A stretch of DNA of 64,000 nucleotides from an uncultured Acetatifactor sp. (GCA_910589655.1 CAJUTJ010000143.1:9782-73781), one strand, 5' to 3'. Shown: positions 18,011 to 27,352, numbered from the stretch's first letter. Notes: generated by a model from the letters alone, not told the origin. Program-made: numbers and translations.

Positions 18011-18195
18011 AAAGTATTGGCAGGTCGGATATCACATTCGGTTGTAGTGGCAATAATCTGCTTTTTGGTGTAGGATGATTACAGAGAGAAAATGAATATG
18101 CCATGAGCGCGGAAAAGCAAGCGGCCCAAAAGGACATTTGATTTTCTGGCCACGGATTCTTGAGTGTATTACAACATAGAAAGGCAGGTTGAGAA

Positions 18196-20634
18196 ATGAA
18201 CAGTGAAGATTACAGCTGGCCGCTAAATTTGAGGCAGGTCAGGATCACGGACCGATTCTGGGGAAGGGAACAGGAATTGGTGCGCAGGGAGGTGATTCCC
18301 TATCAATGGGAGGCGCTGAATGACCGGATTCCGGATGCTTCTCCCAGCTATTGTATGCACAATTTTAAGGCGGCGGGAAAGCTTATGAGGGAGAAAAGGG
18401 AGGCCGGAAGCGAATTCATTCCTCCTTCCTATACTTTCCGAGGCTTTGAAAAGCTGCCGGAAGATCCGGCCAATCCGGATCCGGATCGTTTTTACGGTTT
18501 TGTGTTTCAGGACAGCGATTTTTCCAAGTGGATTGAAGCGGTAGGGTATTCGCTGGCCAATTATCCGGATCCGCGGCTGGAGCAGACGGCGGATGAAGCC
18601 ATAGACATTGTATGCGCCGCACAGGCGGAAAACGGATACTTGGACACCTATTATATTATCAACGGCATGGATCGTATATTTACCAATCTGCGGGATCACC
18701 ATGAGCTGTATTGCTTTGGGCATTTGGCGGAAGGGGCGGTGGCCTATTATCAGGCTACGGGGAAGGATAAACTGCTGAAAGCGGCTATGCGATACGGAAA
18801 TTTTATTGCGGAAACATTTGGACCGGAGGAAGGTAAGTGTAAGGGCTATCCCGGACACGAGATTGCAGAGATGGCGCTGGCGAAGCTTTACGAGGTAACG
18901 GGAGAACGGAAATATTTGGAGCTGAGCCGTTTTTTCTTAGATATGCGTGGGAGAAAGCCTTACTATTTTGACGTTGAGGAGCAGGAGCGGGCGGAGCATG
19001 AGGGGAAGCCTTACAAAGCTCCGGAAGAAGGACTGCGTTTTCAATATCATCAGGCGCATCTGCCTGTCAGGCAGCAGACGGAGGCTGTGGGACATGCCGT
19101 GCGCGGAGTGTATCTCTACAGCGGTATGGCGGATGTGGCACGGCTGACACAGGACGGGGAGATGTATGAGGCCTGCAGGAGGCTTTGGGACAGCATTGTA
19201 AACGAGAAACTGTATATCACGGGAGGCATAGGGGGCACTCATGTAGGAGAAGCCTTTTCTTATCCCTATGACCTGCCCAATGACACGGTATATTCGGAAA
19301 CCTGTGCCGCCATCGGTTTGGCATTTTTTGCAAGGCGTATGCTTCAGATACAGGCGGACCACCGCTATGGAGACGTGATGGAGCAGGCGTTATACAATAC
19401 GGTATTGGCAGGTATGGCACTGGACGGCAAGAGCTTTTTCTATGTAAATCCGCTGGAGGCAGTGCCAGAGGCATGTGAGAAGGACGAGCGGAAGCGTCAT
19501 GTAAAGAATGTACGGCAGAAGTGGTTTGGCTGTGCCTGCTGTCCGCCCAATATTGCCAGAATCATAAGTTCTCTTGGCATGTACGCTTATACCTGTAATG
19601 AGACAACCTTATTTACCCACTTATATCTGGGCAGCAGCCTCAGCGTTTCGCTAAACGGAAATCCTGTGGAGCTGCAGGTGGAGACGGATTACCCTTGGGA
19701 CGGAGAGGTGAAGATTACGCTGCATACCGGAAACGGGGAGACGGCCGCAGAGGAAGCACAGGGCGCGGACGAACTGTCAAAGGCGGATCAGGGGCAGGCA
19801 GCGGACGAATTACCGGCAACGTTGGCTTTCCGGATTCCCGGCTGGTGTAAGAATGCCGGAATCGAGGTAAGGAGAGGACAGTGCACCTTGAGCCAGTGGA
19901 CTGTAGAAAAGGGAAAGGTGGTTTCCTGTGCAAAACAGCTTTCGCTGGGGGAACTGGCCGGAAACATTTTCCCCGGCAAAATCTCCGGAAACGGAGAGAA
20001 CCAAAGAGACGGAGGGAATCTACCGGCGGCAGGGAATGTGACGACAGCAAGGAGTCTAACGGCGGCAGGGAATGTGACGACAGCAAGGAATCTAACGGCC
20101 ACAGGGAATGTAACGGCAGCAAGGAATCTAACGGCCACAGGGAATGTGACGGCAGCAAAGGTAATTAACGGGCTGCCTTGTGCGGTGGAGAATATGGACG
20201 GCAGACTTGTGGACGGCTACATCTATCTGACAGGGAAATGGCGGAATGAAGACCGGATTTACCTTACATTTCCCATGGATGTCCGCTGTGTCCGTGCCAA
20301 TACGAGAGTCAGGGAAGATATCGGAAAAGCGGCATTTTTGCGGGGGCCGGTCTGCTTCTGCATGGAGGAGGCGGACAACGGGAAGGATCTGCATCTTTTG
20401 AGGATAAATGCGGAAAAAATGTCGGATATCGAAGTAGAGCGTTCTTTCCGGCTGGGGCATGAAATGTGCGTCTTAAAAGTGTCCGGATACAGGCAGGAGC
20501 CGTCGGAGGAAAAATCGGGGCTGTACACGGAATTCTCACCTGCAAAGGAGAAGGAGACGACGCTTACCTATATTCCCTATTACGCTTGGAGCAACCGTGG
20601 TGAGGGAGAGATGAGCGTGTGGGCAAAAGTATAA
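18196..20634 (+). CDS. GH127 beta-L-arabinofuranosidase (DUF1680)
   Basis: 812 residues with an alpha/alpha-barrel GH127 domain. The zinc/thiolate catalytic set is visible: Glu368 and Cys370 in YSETCAAIG, and Cys448/Cys449 in FGCACCPPN. This spacing is like that of characterised GH127 enzymes, where a cysteine is the nucleophile. Other signatures are HEIAEMALAKLYEVTG, YHQAHLPVRQQTEAVGHA and ITGGIGGTHVGEAF. It should release L-arabinofuranose from arabino-oligosaccharides in the cytoplasm. The C-terminal beta domain is interrupted by a ~110-residue low-complexity insert including four 12-residue repeats. RBS: GGCAGGTTGAG upstream of ATG 18196. Confidence 0.9.
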   Translation: MNSEDYSWPLNLRQVRITDRFWGREQELVRREVIPYQWEALNDRIPDASPSYCMHNFKAAGKLMREKREAGSEFIPPSYTFRGFEKLPEDPANPDPDRFYGFVFQDSDFSKWIEAVGYSLANYPDPRLEQTADEAIDIVCAAQAENGYLDTYYIINGMDRIFTNLRDHHELYCFGHLAEGAVAYYQATGKDKLLKAAMRYGNFIAETFGPEEGKCKGYPGHEIAEMALAKLYEVTGERKYLELSRFFLDMRGRKPYYFDVEEQERAEHEGKPYKAPEEGLRFQYHQAHLPVRQQTEAVGHAVRGVYLYSGMADVARLTQDGEMYEACRRLWDSIVNEKLYITGGIGGTHVGEAFSYPYDLPNDTVYSETCAAIGLAFFARRMLQIQADHRYGDVMEQALYNTVLAGMALDGKSFFYVNPLEAVPEACEKDERKRHVKNVRQKWFGCACCPPNIARIISSLGMYAYTCNETTLFTHLYLGSSLSVSLNGNPVELQVETDYPWDGEVKITLHTGNGETAAEEAQGADELSKADQGQAADELPATLAFRIPGWCKNAGIEVRRGQCTLSQWTVEKGKVVSCAKQLSLGELAGNIFPGKISGNGENQRDGGNLPAAGNVTTARSLTAAGNVTTARNLTATGNVTAARNLTATGNVTAAKVINGLPCAVENMDGRLVDGYIYLTGKWRNEDRIYLTFPMDVRCVRANTRVREDIGKAAFLRGPVCFCMEEADNGKDLHLLRINAEKMSDIEVERSFRLGHEMCVLKVSGYRQEPSEEKSGLYTEFSPAKEKETTLTYIPYYAWSNRGEGEMSVWAKV
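20025..20168 (+). repeat. 36-bp in-frame tandem repeat inside the GH127 gene
   Basis: Four consecutive 36-bp units starting at 20025, 20061, 20097 and 20133 (each GGCSRCAGGGAATGTRACG...TCTAAC) encode a repeated GNVTTARSLTAA-like 12-mer. Unit differences are few, so the array is recent. It lies in a surface-exposed-looking insert of the C-terminal beta domain. Confidence 0.9.
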
Positions 20635-20698
20635 GGGGCAATATGCGGATTTACTGTGCCTTTATACATGAATGGTATGATACAATATTTTCAATCAA

Positions 20699-20974
20699 CA
20701 GAAAGCAGCATTGATTTCGGATAGACGGAAGAATGGAGGAAAGAGAAGCGCCTGATTTAGAATCGGGCAGAAAGCAGCATTGATTTCGGATAGACGGAAG
20801 AATGGAGGAAAGAGAAGCGCCTGATTTAGAATCGGGCAGAAAGCAGCAGTGATATCGGATAGATGGAAGAATGGAGGAAAGAGAAGCGCCTGATTTAGAA
20901 TCGGGCAGAAAGCAGCAGTGATTTTGGATAGTTGGAAGAATGAAGATAAGAACAGCGTCCGATTTTTATCAGGC
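20699..20974 (+). repeat. 69-bp tandem repeat (four copies) upstream of the GH106-like gene
   Basis: Units beginning CAGAAAGCAGC start at 20699, 20768, 20837 and 20906, each exactly 69 bp, with a degenerate fifth start at 20974. Copies 1-3 are almost identical; copy 4 has diverged. The array fills the gap between the GH127 stop and the next start. Each plus-strand frame carries stops, so it is not coding in that direction; the minus strand is open as 23-residue repeats, but has no initiation signal. Confidence 0.92.
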
Positions 20975-21013
20975 AGAAGGCTGCGGCAATGAATAATAAA
21001 AAGGAGGTCAAGT

Positions 21014-23242
21014 ATGACAACAATATTGAAAGAACTTTTAGAGCCGGGGCAGGAATATTCACCCATCCCTTTTTGGTTCTATAATGATGCATTTGACGAG
21101 GATAAGGTGAGAAAGCAGTTGGCCGATTATGTGGAAAAAGGGGTAAACGGATTTGTACTGCATCCCAGAATCGGCATTCCGGAGGATATGCCCTACCTTT
21201 CCGACCGGTTTTTTGAGGCGGTTCGGTTTATTGTAAAGACGGCGGACTCTCTGGGTATGAAGGTGGTTCTTTATGACGAGGGGATGTATCCCTCCGGTTC
21301 CGCCCATGGCATGGTGGTGGAAGCCGACCCGGAATATGCGTCCAAGGGCATTATCTTACTGGAAAAGGAAGCGGCGGAAGAAAAGCTGGCAAAGGAGCCT
21401 TCCGCACAGGTGATTGCGGAACTTGCCGACGGAAGGAAGATTGTCTATGGTTTCACGGGAGGCACTATCCGCGGCATCCATTTCGGAGAGGATGACGGGG
21501 AGGCCGGGGCGCCGAAATCGGCTGATATTCTGAATCCGGATGCTGTGGATGAGTTTATCCGGCTCACCCACGACAAATATTATGAGAATCTGAAAGAGTA
21601 TTTCGGAAACACCGTGTTTGCATTTTTCACGGACGAGCCTTGTGCGCTGGGCAGAAATGCGGGTCGGTACAGAGAGTGGTGTAAAGGGCTGGAAAAGGAA
21701 ATTCTTGCCGCCGGAGGAAAGCTGGAGGAGCTGGAGGGCTTATTTATCAAAACCGGAGCGGTGGCAGGAAGATCGGATGTGGTTTCCACGGTTCAAAACC
21801 CTACGGTGATACTGTATCATCAATTGATTAAGAAGAAGCTTAGGGATATTTTTTATGCCAGATTGTCACAATGGTGCGACGGGCACGGTATTTCCCTCAT
21901 GGGACATCCTGCGGAGAGCAACGATATTGAAGAAGAATTGTTTTTCCAGATTCCGGGGCAGGATTTGATTCTGCGCAGAGTGTCGCCGGAGACAGGAGGG
22001 TTGCGTGAATTTGACTCCGTACAGGCAAAGCTGTCTGCGGATATTGCCAGACACTTGGGCAGGAGACGTAATGTGAATGAATGCTTTGGAGTCTGCAGCA
22101 GGGACAACATCCCTTGGTATTTTACGGCCGGAGATATGAAATGGTATATTGATTGGCTGGGTCAACGGGGCGTAAACCTCTTTGTGCCCCATGCCTTCTA
22201 CTATAGTGTCTTAGGACAGAGGAAAGGGGAGCGTCCCCCCGATGTGGGGCCTAATAATATCTGGTGGAAGCATTATCACAGATTTTCGGATTATTTTAAG
22301 CGTCTGTCCTGGTTGATGACAGATTCTGTCAACGGTGCAAAGGCGGCAGTACTCTGCGACAACAATAAGGTTCCCTATGAGGAAATTGCCTGCCTGTATG
22401 AGAATCAGATTGAGTTCAATTATCTTCCTGCGGCAGTGCTTGAAAAGGCAGCGGTAAAGGACGGCAGACTTTGTATTGCAGGCTATGAATATAGGGTAAT
22501 TCTCAATACTTTAGGAGAAGAGTATGAGAAATTACTGCCTGAGGGAGTGAAAACGGTGCATACCGGTGAAGAGCTGGTGGAAGACAAATCTCTGCGGAGC
22601 GGATTGGTACTGAAGGATGTATGTAAAACGGTTAGGCTGAATACCCTCACAAAGAACGGAAAGAAGATGTATCTGCTGGGAAATGAGGGTGACACTCTTG
22701 TCAGGACAGGTGTGTCAGTGGATTCCGACAGAGGGGTAATTCTTTTTGACCTCTGGAAAGGAGAGGCTTACAGCCTTGGGAAGACGGAATTTGAGTTATG
22801 TCTGGACCCCAGTGAGACAGTGCTGATTCTTGTAGAAGGCCTTCCGGAAGAATTTACCGAAAATGCTTCCGCACAGCCTTCCGAACCGGATGCCGGCAAC
22901 ATTGAAATAAGGGAGGAAATGCCTGCGAAAGTGCGGGAAAGATATCCTGACTGGACAAGTCGATTTGCTGTGACGGAAAAAAGGGAAAATGAAGTTGTCT
23001 ATACATATCATTGTAAATCGTCGGATATGGGGAATATCACGGGCTTTTTTGTAGAAGGTTCCGAGATGATAGAGTGCTATTGCAACGGCACGTTTGTAGA
23101 CGTGGCCTTCTGGGGAAAAAGATTCTTTGACTTAGCGGGCTTCTTGAACGAGGGGGATAACGAGATCAAACTCGTCTGCACCGGAAATGCCGCTAATATC
23201 TACGATAACGCCAATATTCCTTTTGGAATTCTTAATCATTGA
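21014..23242 (+). CDS. Glycoside hydrolase, GH106-like (alpha-L-rhamnosidase-related)
   Basis: 742 residues. The N-terminal half looks like a TIM barrel: PFWFYNDAFDEDKV at the first strand, then GVNGFVLHPRIGI, GMKVVLYDEGMYPSG, FFTDEPCALGRN (candidate acidic residues) and RNVNECFGVCS. A motif rich in aromatic residues, NLFVPHAFYYSV, follows. The C-terminal ~150 residues look like a jelly-roll carbohydrate module (CYCNGTFVDVAFWG). These features resemble GH106 and related families, but I cannot assign a substrate; rhamnose or galactose removal from pectin side chains would suit the neighbours. ATG 21014 has an ideal AAGGAGGTC site. No signal peptide. Confidence 0.65.
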   Translation: MTTILKELLEPGQEYSPIPFWFYNDAFDEDKVRKQLADYVEKGVNGFVLHPRIGIPEDMPYLSDRFFEAVRFIVKTADSLGMKVVLYDEGMYPSGSAHGMVVEADPEYASKGIILLEKEAAEEKLAKEPSAQVIAELADGRKIVYGFTGGTIRGIHFGEDDGEAGAPKSADILNPDAVDEFIRLTHDKYYENLKEYFGNTVFAFFTDEPCALGRNAGRYREWCKGLEKEILAAGGKLEELEGLFIKTGAVAGRSDVVSTVQNPTVILYHQLIKKKLRDIFYARLSQWCDGHGISLMGHPAESNDIEEELFFQIPGQDLILRRVSPETGGLREFDSVQAKLSADIARHLGRRRNVNECFGVCSRDNIPWYFTAGDMKWYIDWLGQRGVNLFVPHAFYYSVLGQRKGERPPDVGPNNIWWKHYHRFSDYFKRLSWLMTDSVNGAKAAVLCDNNKVPYEEIACLYENQIEFNYLPAAVLEKAAVKDGRLCIAGYEYRVILNTLGEEYEKLLPEGVKTVHTGEELVEDKSLRSGLVLKDVCKTVRLNTLTKNGKKMYLLGNEGDTLVRTGVSVDSDRGVILFDLWKGEAYSLGKTEFELCLDPSETVLILVEGLPEEFTENASAQPSEPDAGNIEIREEMPAKVRERYPDWTSRFAVTEKRENEVVYTYHCKSSDMGNITGFFVEGSEMIECYCNGTFVDVAFWGKRFFDLAGFLNEGDNEIKLVCTGNAANIYDNANIPFGILNH

Positions 23243-23333
23243 TTGATGACGGCGCTCCCTAATTTTTGAAATGTCCAAGTAGATATAAAACAGGAAGCTG
23301 TTTGCTGTCGCCAGATAAGGAGGTCTTTATATA

Positions 23334-23380
23334 GGGTACGGTGTAACTCTGTAAATGTGGTTGCACCGTATCCTTTTGTT
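23334..23380 (+). terminator. Intrinsic terminator after the GH106-like gene
   Basis: GGGTACGGTGTAAC (23334-23347) pairs with GTTGCACCGTATCC (23360-23373), then TTTTGTT. The stretch 23243-23560 holds nothing else I can support; a minus-strand frame over it looks like a shadow or a remnant. Confidence 0.75.
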
Positions 23381-23560
23381 ACGCCACAAAGTTGAAGTTC
23401 TTTTACAAGCCAGCCGTACCTTTCCGTATATTTTTTCTGCAATTCATTTTTCTGCTGTATGCAAAAATGATGCGTCCATTTGTTAGTATAAGAAAAATGT
23501 TGACGAAGAAATCTAGTGATAGAAAAGTCGATTGGGACAATGCGAAAGGATTGATGCAGG

Positions 23561-24150
23561 ATGAAGGTGAATAAAAGGATTCGTTGCATAAAATATGCTC
23601 TGGCCATAGTATGGTGCCCAGCTGCTGCTATTGGGAGGCTGTTCCGAAACAGAGGAAAGCACATGGAAATATGCCTTGTCATTAATAGACGGTCTGAAGC
23701 AGCTCGTTCCGGAGGAATTGACGGAAGAATTGTCAACAGCGCTGCAAAACAATACTCTTGAAGCTTACGTGGCAGAGATATCTGCAGAGTATGTTTTGTT
23801 GCAGGAGAATGAGATCATGCAGTATATACGGAAAGATACTTCCGGTGTGCTGGAAAGCTTTTATTATGAATACATAGAAGGTGGCGAGGAATGGTTCCTT
23901 TTTGGGAGGGATAATGACATTATTGTCCGTCAGAAAATCGATAATGAAAAATACCCATATTGCTATTACAAATTTCCTTGCGAAGGCGGGGGCTATGGAG
24001 GGGCGCTCCGCGCTTATGGAAAGAATGAGGATTACTATTTTATCAGTTGGGAAGATGATGACTATCTGCTGGTCACAAAGAGGGCAGACATATTATACTT
24101 ATGTCGGTAACGGCAATTATGTTTGGGGAGAACGTTTTCTGGATTATTAA
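23561..24150 (+). pseudogene. Lipoprotein gene broken by two +1 frameshifts
   Basis: The signal-peptide start MKVNKRIRCIKYALAI is in one frame from ATG 23561. The lipobox and mature start (LLLLGGCSETEEST) continue one base later in a second frame, and the natural-looking C-terminus (GQTYYTYVGNGNYVWG...DY) in a third. The breaks fall near 23600-23612 and near 24078-24086, each equivalent to one extra base. Corrected, it would encode a secreted lipoprotein of about 195 residues with acidic and aromatic content and no recognised domain. The longest intact piece is 23631-24110. It could be a true pseudogene or two assembly errors. A SMI1/KNR4 gene follows. Confidence 0.7.
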
Positions 24151-24302
24151 AATGCAAAACTGATTGGACTTCATAAAGAAAAAGAAAGCAGAATTCATGT
24201 TACAGGAAGATATTGAATTTTTTGTAAAGTTTATTCCTTCTGTAAAGTTATTGCGGTATAATGGAGTCATCGACAAATCGGAATAAAAAGGAGTGTGCTG
24301 AA

Positions 24303-25097
24303 ATGACCTATGCCGAGTATCAGGAATACATGAGAAATTTTTTTGAACAGTATTATCAGAAGCTATCACAGGAAGAAATTCGTGTGACACTTCCTCTTGA
24401 GGAAGAGGAAAAAGAAATGTGGAGCGATGATGCGAACCCTAATGATGAATGGAAGAAATGGAAGCTGGTTCCGGCTATGATTTCGGATGGGGAAATCAAG
24501 GAATTGGAAAAAGAAATAGGGGTTGAACTGCCACTTTCCTTAAAAGCATTTTTGACTGTTACCCATCACTGTTTTGATAATCCCATAGGACGTAATTCTG
24601 TAGCGGAACATTTTCAAGAGGTGAGAAACGCATGGAACCCTGTCCTTGTGAGATGCGGCTATTTGCCCTTCGCGTGGGATGAACAGGGATACTTTATCCG
24701 TTGTATTCGACTGGAAAAAATGCCGGAAGAAGAGAAATGCGGAATTTACCAGATTGACCATGAAGTATTGTTTGATTTTGATGAAGAAACGGTGACACAG
24801 GAGGAAATAGACCGGAGCATGGAGTTCATTTCCGAGAATCTGCTTACATATCTTGATGAGATACTTCATGATAGGGATTGTGATTCGCTGCGAAAGGCTT
24901 CTCGCAAGGCGGTGCTAGTGCTGTTGAAAGAAGAATGTGGGTTAAAGAATTATGATGAATTATCGGACAAAATAGATGATGACGAAGAATTTGAAAAAAT
25001 AATCACTGTGTTGAAACCAATTCAGAAACAGTATTCCATTTCAGATGACGATTTGGAGGAAATCTTGTGGAGCATGGAGTATTCTACTGATTGGTGA
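24303..25097 (+). CDS. SMI1/KNR4 (SUKH) family protein
   Basis: About 264 residues from ATG 24303, which follows AAAAAGGAG. The first 150 residues contain the SUKH hallmark: DGEIKELEKEIGVELPLSLKAFL (split across the domain start), then the WNPVLVRCGYLPFAWDEQGYFI region with the conserved aromatic/Gly pattern. The C-terminal part is acidic and helical. SUKH proteins are frequent immunity proteins of contact-dependent or polymorphic toxin systems. No toxin gene is visible nearby, so here it may be an orphan immunity protein. A TATAAT hexamer lies at 24257-24262. The RBS-less in-frame ATG at 24261 overlaps that hexamer and was rejected. Confidence 0.72.
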   Translation: MTYAEYQEYMRNFFEQYYQKLSQEEIRVTLPLEEEEKEMWSDDANPNDEWKKWKLVPAMISDGEIKELEKEIGVELPLSLKAFLTVTHHCFDNPIGRNSVAEHFQEVRNAWNPVLVRCGYLPFAWDEQGYFIRCIRLEKMPEEEKCGIYQIDHEVLFDFDEETVTQEEIDRSMEFISENLLTYLDEILHDRDCDSLRKASRKAVLVLLKEECGLKNYDELSDKIDDDEEFEKIITVLKPIQKQYSISDDDLEEILWSMEYSTDW

Positions 25098-25175
25098 GAA
25101 TTGTGTGCATCTTCACATTAAATCCCCAGACTTTCATGCATGGTGTAACAGCCGGAATGCATGGGGGTTTACTAT
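25084..25175 (+). repeat. Partial family A module
   Basis: Contains TGTGTGCATCTTCA followed by CAGACTTTCATGCATGGTG, a 7-nt variable loop, CGGAATGCATGGGGGTTTA. The same string with another loop occurs at 45868-45930. The palindrome is ATGCATG...CGGAATGCATG. It overlaps the last codons of the SMI1/KNR4 gene. Confidence 0.6.
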
Positions 25176-25271
25176 GAAGATAGATGAGGACAGATGGAAA
25201 ATTGATGCTGTCCGCAGCGCAGGTCTCCATGATATACGATGTAATCCGCCGCACACCAGCGGCACGCTCAG

Positions 25272-25307
25272 GCAGGAAATCTGAAAAGGTATCCTGCTCT
25301 TTTTTTG
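25272..25307 (+). terminator. Probable intrinsic terminator in the gap before the ECF sigma gene
   Basis: GCAGGA pairs with TCCTGC over a 14-nt loop, followed by TCTTTTTTT. A second GC-rich hairpin (GGGGGC/GCCCCC, about 25325-25350) follows without a T-run. Nothing else is recognised up to 25469. Confidence 0.6.
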
Positions 25308-25469
25308 CCCGGAATCCGGGAGAAGGGGGCGCACTCTTGCCATGCCCCCACTGTAAAATCACAATCAATCACTGGTTTGCGGAAGCCTTGCAGAACATAT
25401 TTTTTCAAAAAAGTGAACCGAATATAGAATCGTGGCGAATATAGAGTGAACAGGCGAGGAGGTGAAGCA

Positions 25470-25994
25470 GTGAATGCAAGAGAAGTAGAAAGATGTATTG
25501 ACGAGTTCGGAACAGATATCTATAGATTTTGCCGAAAACTTTGTGCGGAAAAAACGGATGCCGAGGACTTATATCAACAGACTTTTCTAAAAGCGCTGGA
25601 AACGGAATGGGAGCTTGACTGGGAGAAAAATCCGAAAGCAATGTTTTTCTCCTTAGCCCATAATCTTTGGAAAAGCAACAGAAGAAAACAGGCCCGACGG
25701 AACATGATTGCTCCATGTAACAATCTCGATGAGGAAGCGGAAACGCTGCCGTATTCCGAAAAGAGTATCGAAGAAGGTTATTTTCAAAAGGAATTGGCGA
25801 CAGAAGTACGTCAAATCATACAAACTCTTCCGGAAAAGTTTCAAGTACCGTTGATATTATTTTACCTATCAGAGTGTTCCGTAGAGCAGATAGCGGCTAT
25901 CCTAAAAAAGCCGTCCGGTACTGTGAAAAGTCGATTGTTCAAGGCGAGAAAACTAATAAAAAAAAGATTGGAGGATGCTGGTTATGAGAGATAA
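25470..25994 (+). CDS. ECF-type RNA polymerase sigma factor
   Basis: 174 residues with sigma region 2 (TDIYRFCRKL...EDLYQQTFLKAL) and region 4 (FQVPLILFYLSECSVEQIAAILKKPSGTVKSRLFKARKLI). GTG 25470 is preferred because AGGAGGTG lies 6-7 bases ahead; the in-frame GTG 25446 has no such site. The next gene overlaps its end and encodes a small membrane protein, the usual position of an anti-sigma partner. The regulated signal is unknown. Confidence 0.93.
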   Translation: MNAREVERCIDEFGTDIYRFCRKLCAEKTDAEDLYQQTFLKALETEWELDWEKNPKAMFFSLAHNLWKSNRRKQARRNMIAPCNNLDEEAETLPYSEKSIEEGYFQKELATEVRQIIQTLPEKFQVPLILFYLSECSVEQIAAILKKPSGTVKSRLFKARKLIKKRLEDAGYER

Positions 25995-26361
25995 CCGTTC
26001 GAAAACGGAAATAGAAGAAGCCATCCGGGCTTCTATGAAAATGACTGATGTGCCGGCCCCGGAATTAAATAATGAACTCAAAGCGGCTTTATATGAACAA
26101 GAAGCCGTTCTGCGAAAACAACCTGTCACACATGCCTTTTCACTTTGGTATATGCCCATGATCTTAAATTTGATAACTTTTTCTTTGCTGGCTGTTTTGG
26201 CTCTTACAACAATTAAAAATGTTTATTTGTCTTACTTTGCCGCCGGTGTCTGCTTTTATGTTGGGGTGGCGGGCATATTGATTACTATAATAGGCGTAAA
26301 AAGAACGAACTTAAAAGAGGATATTACAATCCGTATCGAGAAAAGAGGTATATTGGCATGA
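25984..26361 (+). CDS. Small membrane protein, probable anti-sigma partner
   Basis: 125 residues from ATG 25984 (GGAGG at about 25970-25974; an earlier ATG at 25975 sits on that site). The N-terminal cytoplasmic segment (~50 residues, helical and charged) precedes two membrane helices (~60-80 and ~85-105) and a charged tail. It overlaps the ECF sigma gene by 11 bases and the next gene by 4. The layout suits an anti-sigma factor, but no zinc-binding anti-sigma motif is visible, so the function is inferred from context. Confidence 0.6.
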   Translation: MRDNRSKTEIEEAIRASMKMTDVPAPELNNELKAALYEQEAVLRKQPVTHAFSLWYMPMILNLITFSLLAVLALTTIKNVYLSYFAAGVCFYVGVAGILITIIGVKRTNLKEDITIRIEKRGILA

Positions 26362-27248
26362 ATCATACGAAAAACAAAAAATTCCCGTTCTATATCAGTA
26401 TTGCTATTATCTTTCTGTTAATTGTTTTGCGGTTTGGCGTGTACTACCTAAAAAGCGATGGCTTTAGCGGCCTTTCTATGCTGATCCCGGTCATGCTTCT
26501 TTGCTTTATTGTTTTTACACTGCTTACCTCTGCTTTTTTTGCGGCGTGGGTATATCAGGATTGTAAAAAGCGGGGTGATGATCCGTTGCTTTGGCCGCTT
26601 GTATGCCTTATTGCCACGCCGTTTATCGGACTGCTGATTTATTTTCTGCGCCGTTCGGAGATAAAAGGGTCTTGTCCCGCATGTGGACATAAAATTTCAT
26701 TAAAGGCGAAATACTGCGAAGAATGCGGAACGCCTGTCAAAAAGGAGGATAATAATGTTATGGTAAAACAGGAAACACATCATTTGAAATTTATTGTTGC
26801 CGGAATTGTGAGCATGGCGCTTATGCTGATCTGTCTGACAGGTTTTATCGTCAGTGCGGCCACCGGAAACGGTATCAATACCAATGTTGCTTCAAATGAC
26901 CGGATTTGGAATTCAGGAGTAATCAACATGAGTTATAGCACCTATATTGGTGACGTCTGGAAACTGAAATTCAGAAGCGCCAGTGACGGATTTGTGAAAG
27001 AACAGAGTATGACCATTACGGATCCGGACACACAACTGCTCCATGCCGATGTTTCCTGCGGCACAGTGCCGGAAGGGGCAACGCTTGTTTTGTGGCTGGT
27101 ACAGGGGGAGGTAGTAAGGTCTGTGGACATTACCGACCTTTCCGAGCCGCTGGAATATTCTCTGAATGAATTTGAAAACGGAAAAGTTCATGTCAGATTA
27201 CAAATCAACGGTGTAGAAAATACTGTTTCGGAGATCTATATTAAATAA
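26358..27248 (+). CDS. Membrane protein with internal zinc ribbon
   Basis: 296 residues: three membrane helices in the first ~105 residues, then a cytoplasmic zinc ribbon (CPACGHKISLKAKYCEECG, ~residues 111-129), another helix (~145-170) and an extracytoplasmic beta-rich domain (~185-296). It overlaps the previous gene by 4 bases, forming a sigma/anti-sigma/membrane-protein operon. The last domain may sense the envelope signal or be the operon's effector. No family assigned. Confidence 0.65.
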   Translation: MNHTKNKKFPFYISIAIIFLLIVLRFGVYYLKSDGFSGLSMLIPVMLLCFIVFTLLTSAFFAAWVYQDCKKRGDDPLLWPLVCLIATPFIGLLIYFLRRSEIKGSCPACGHKISLKAKYCEECGTPVKKEDNNVMVKQETHHLKFIVAGIVSMALMLICLTGFIVSAATGNGINTNVASNDRIWNSGVINMSYSTYIGDVWKLKFRSASDGFVKEQSMTITDPDTQLLHADVSCGTVPEGATLVLWLVQGEVVRSVDITDLSEPLEYSLNEFENGKVHVRLQINGVENTVSEIYIK

Positions 27249-27309
27249 CAAAGCCGGCCAGACCGGGTTTCCGGCAGTTTTGATTTGTGCTACCTTGGCC
27301 GCTGCAGGA

Positions 27310-27352
27310 AAAGGGGATATGCTGCTCTTTTATGGGATGCATATCTCCTTTA
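27310..27352 (+). terminator. Intrinsic terminator of the ECF sigma operon
   Basis: AAAGGGGATATGC (27310-27322) and GCATATCTCCTTT (27339-27351) form a 13-bp stem followed by TAATTATTATT. Confidence 0.7.

Noticed and set aside
20025..20168. CRISPR-like or origin repeat
   Set aside because: The 36-bp units are directly adjacent and in frame within a coding sequence.
20695..21066. Minus-strand frame of 123 residues with 23-residue repeats
   Set aside because: It is produced by the 69-bp tandem repeat. No ribosome-binding site and the sequence is odd (poly-hydrophobic); the DNA repeat explains it.
23236..23736. Minus-strand frame with a protein-like C-terminus (YGWLVKELQLC...)
   Set aside because: It overlaps the terminator hairpin of the GH106-like gene and the broken lipoprotein gene. 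It might be a remnant, but I recognise no family.
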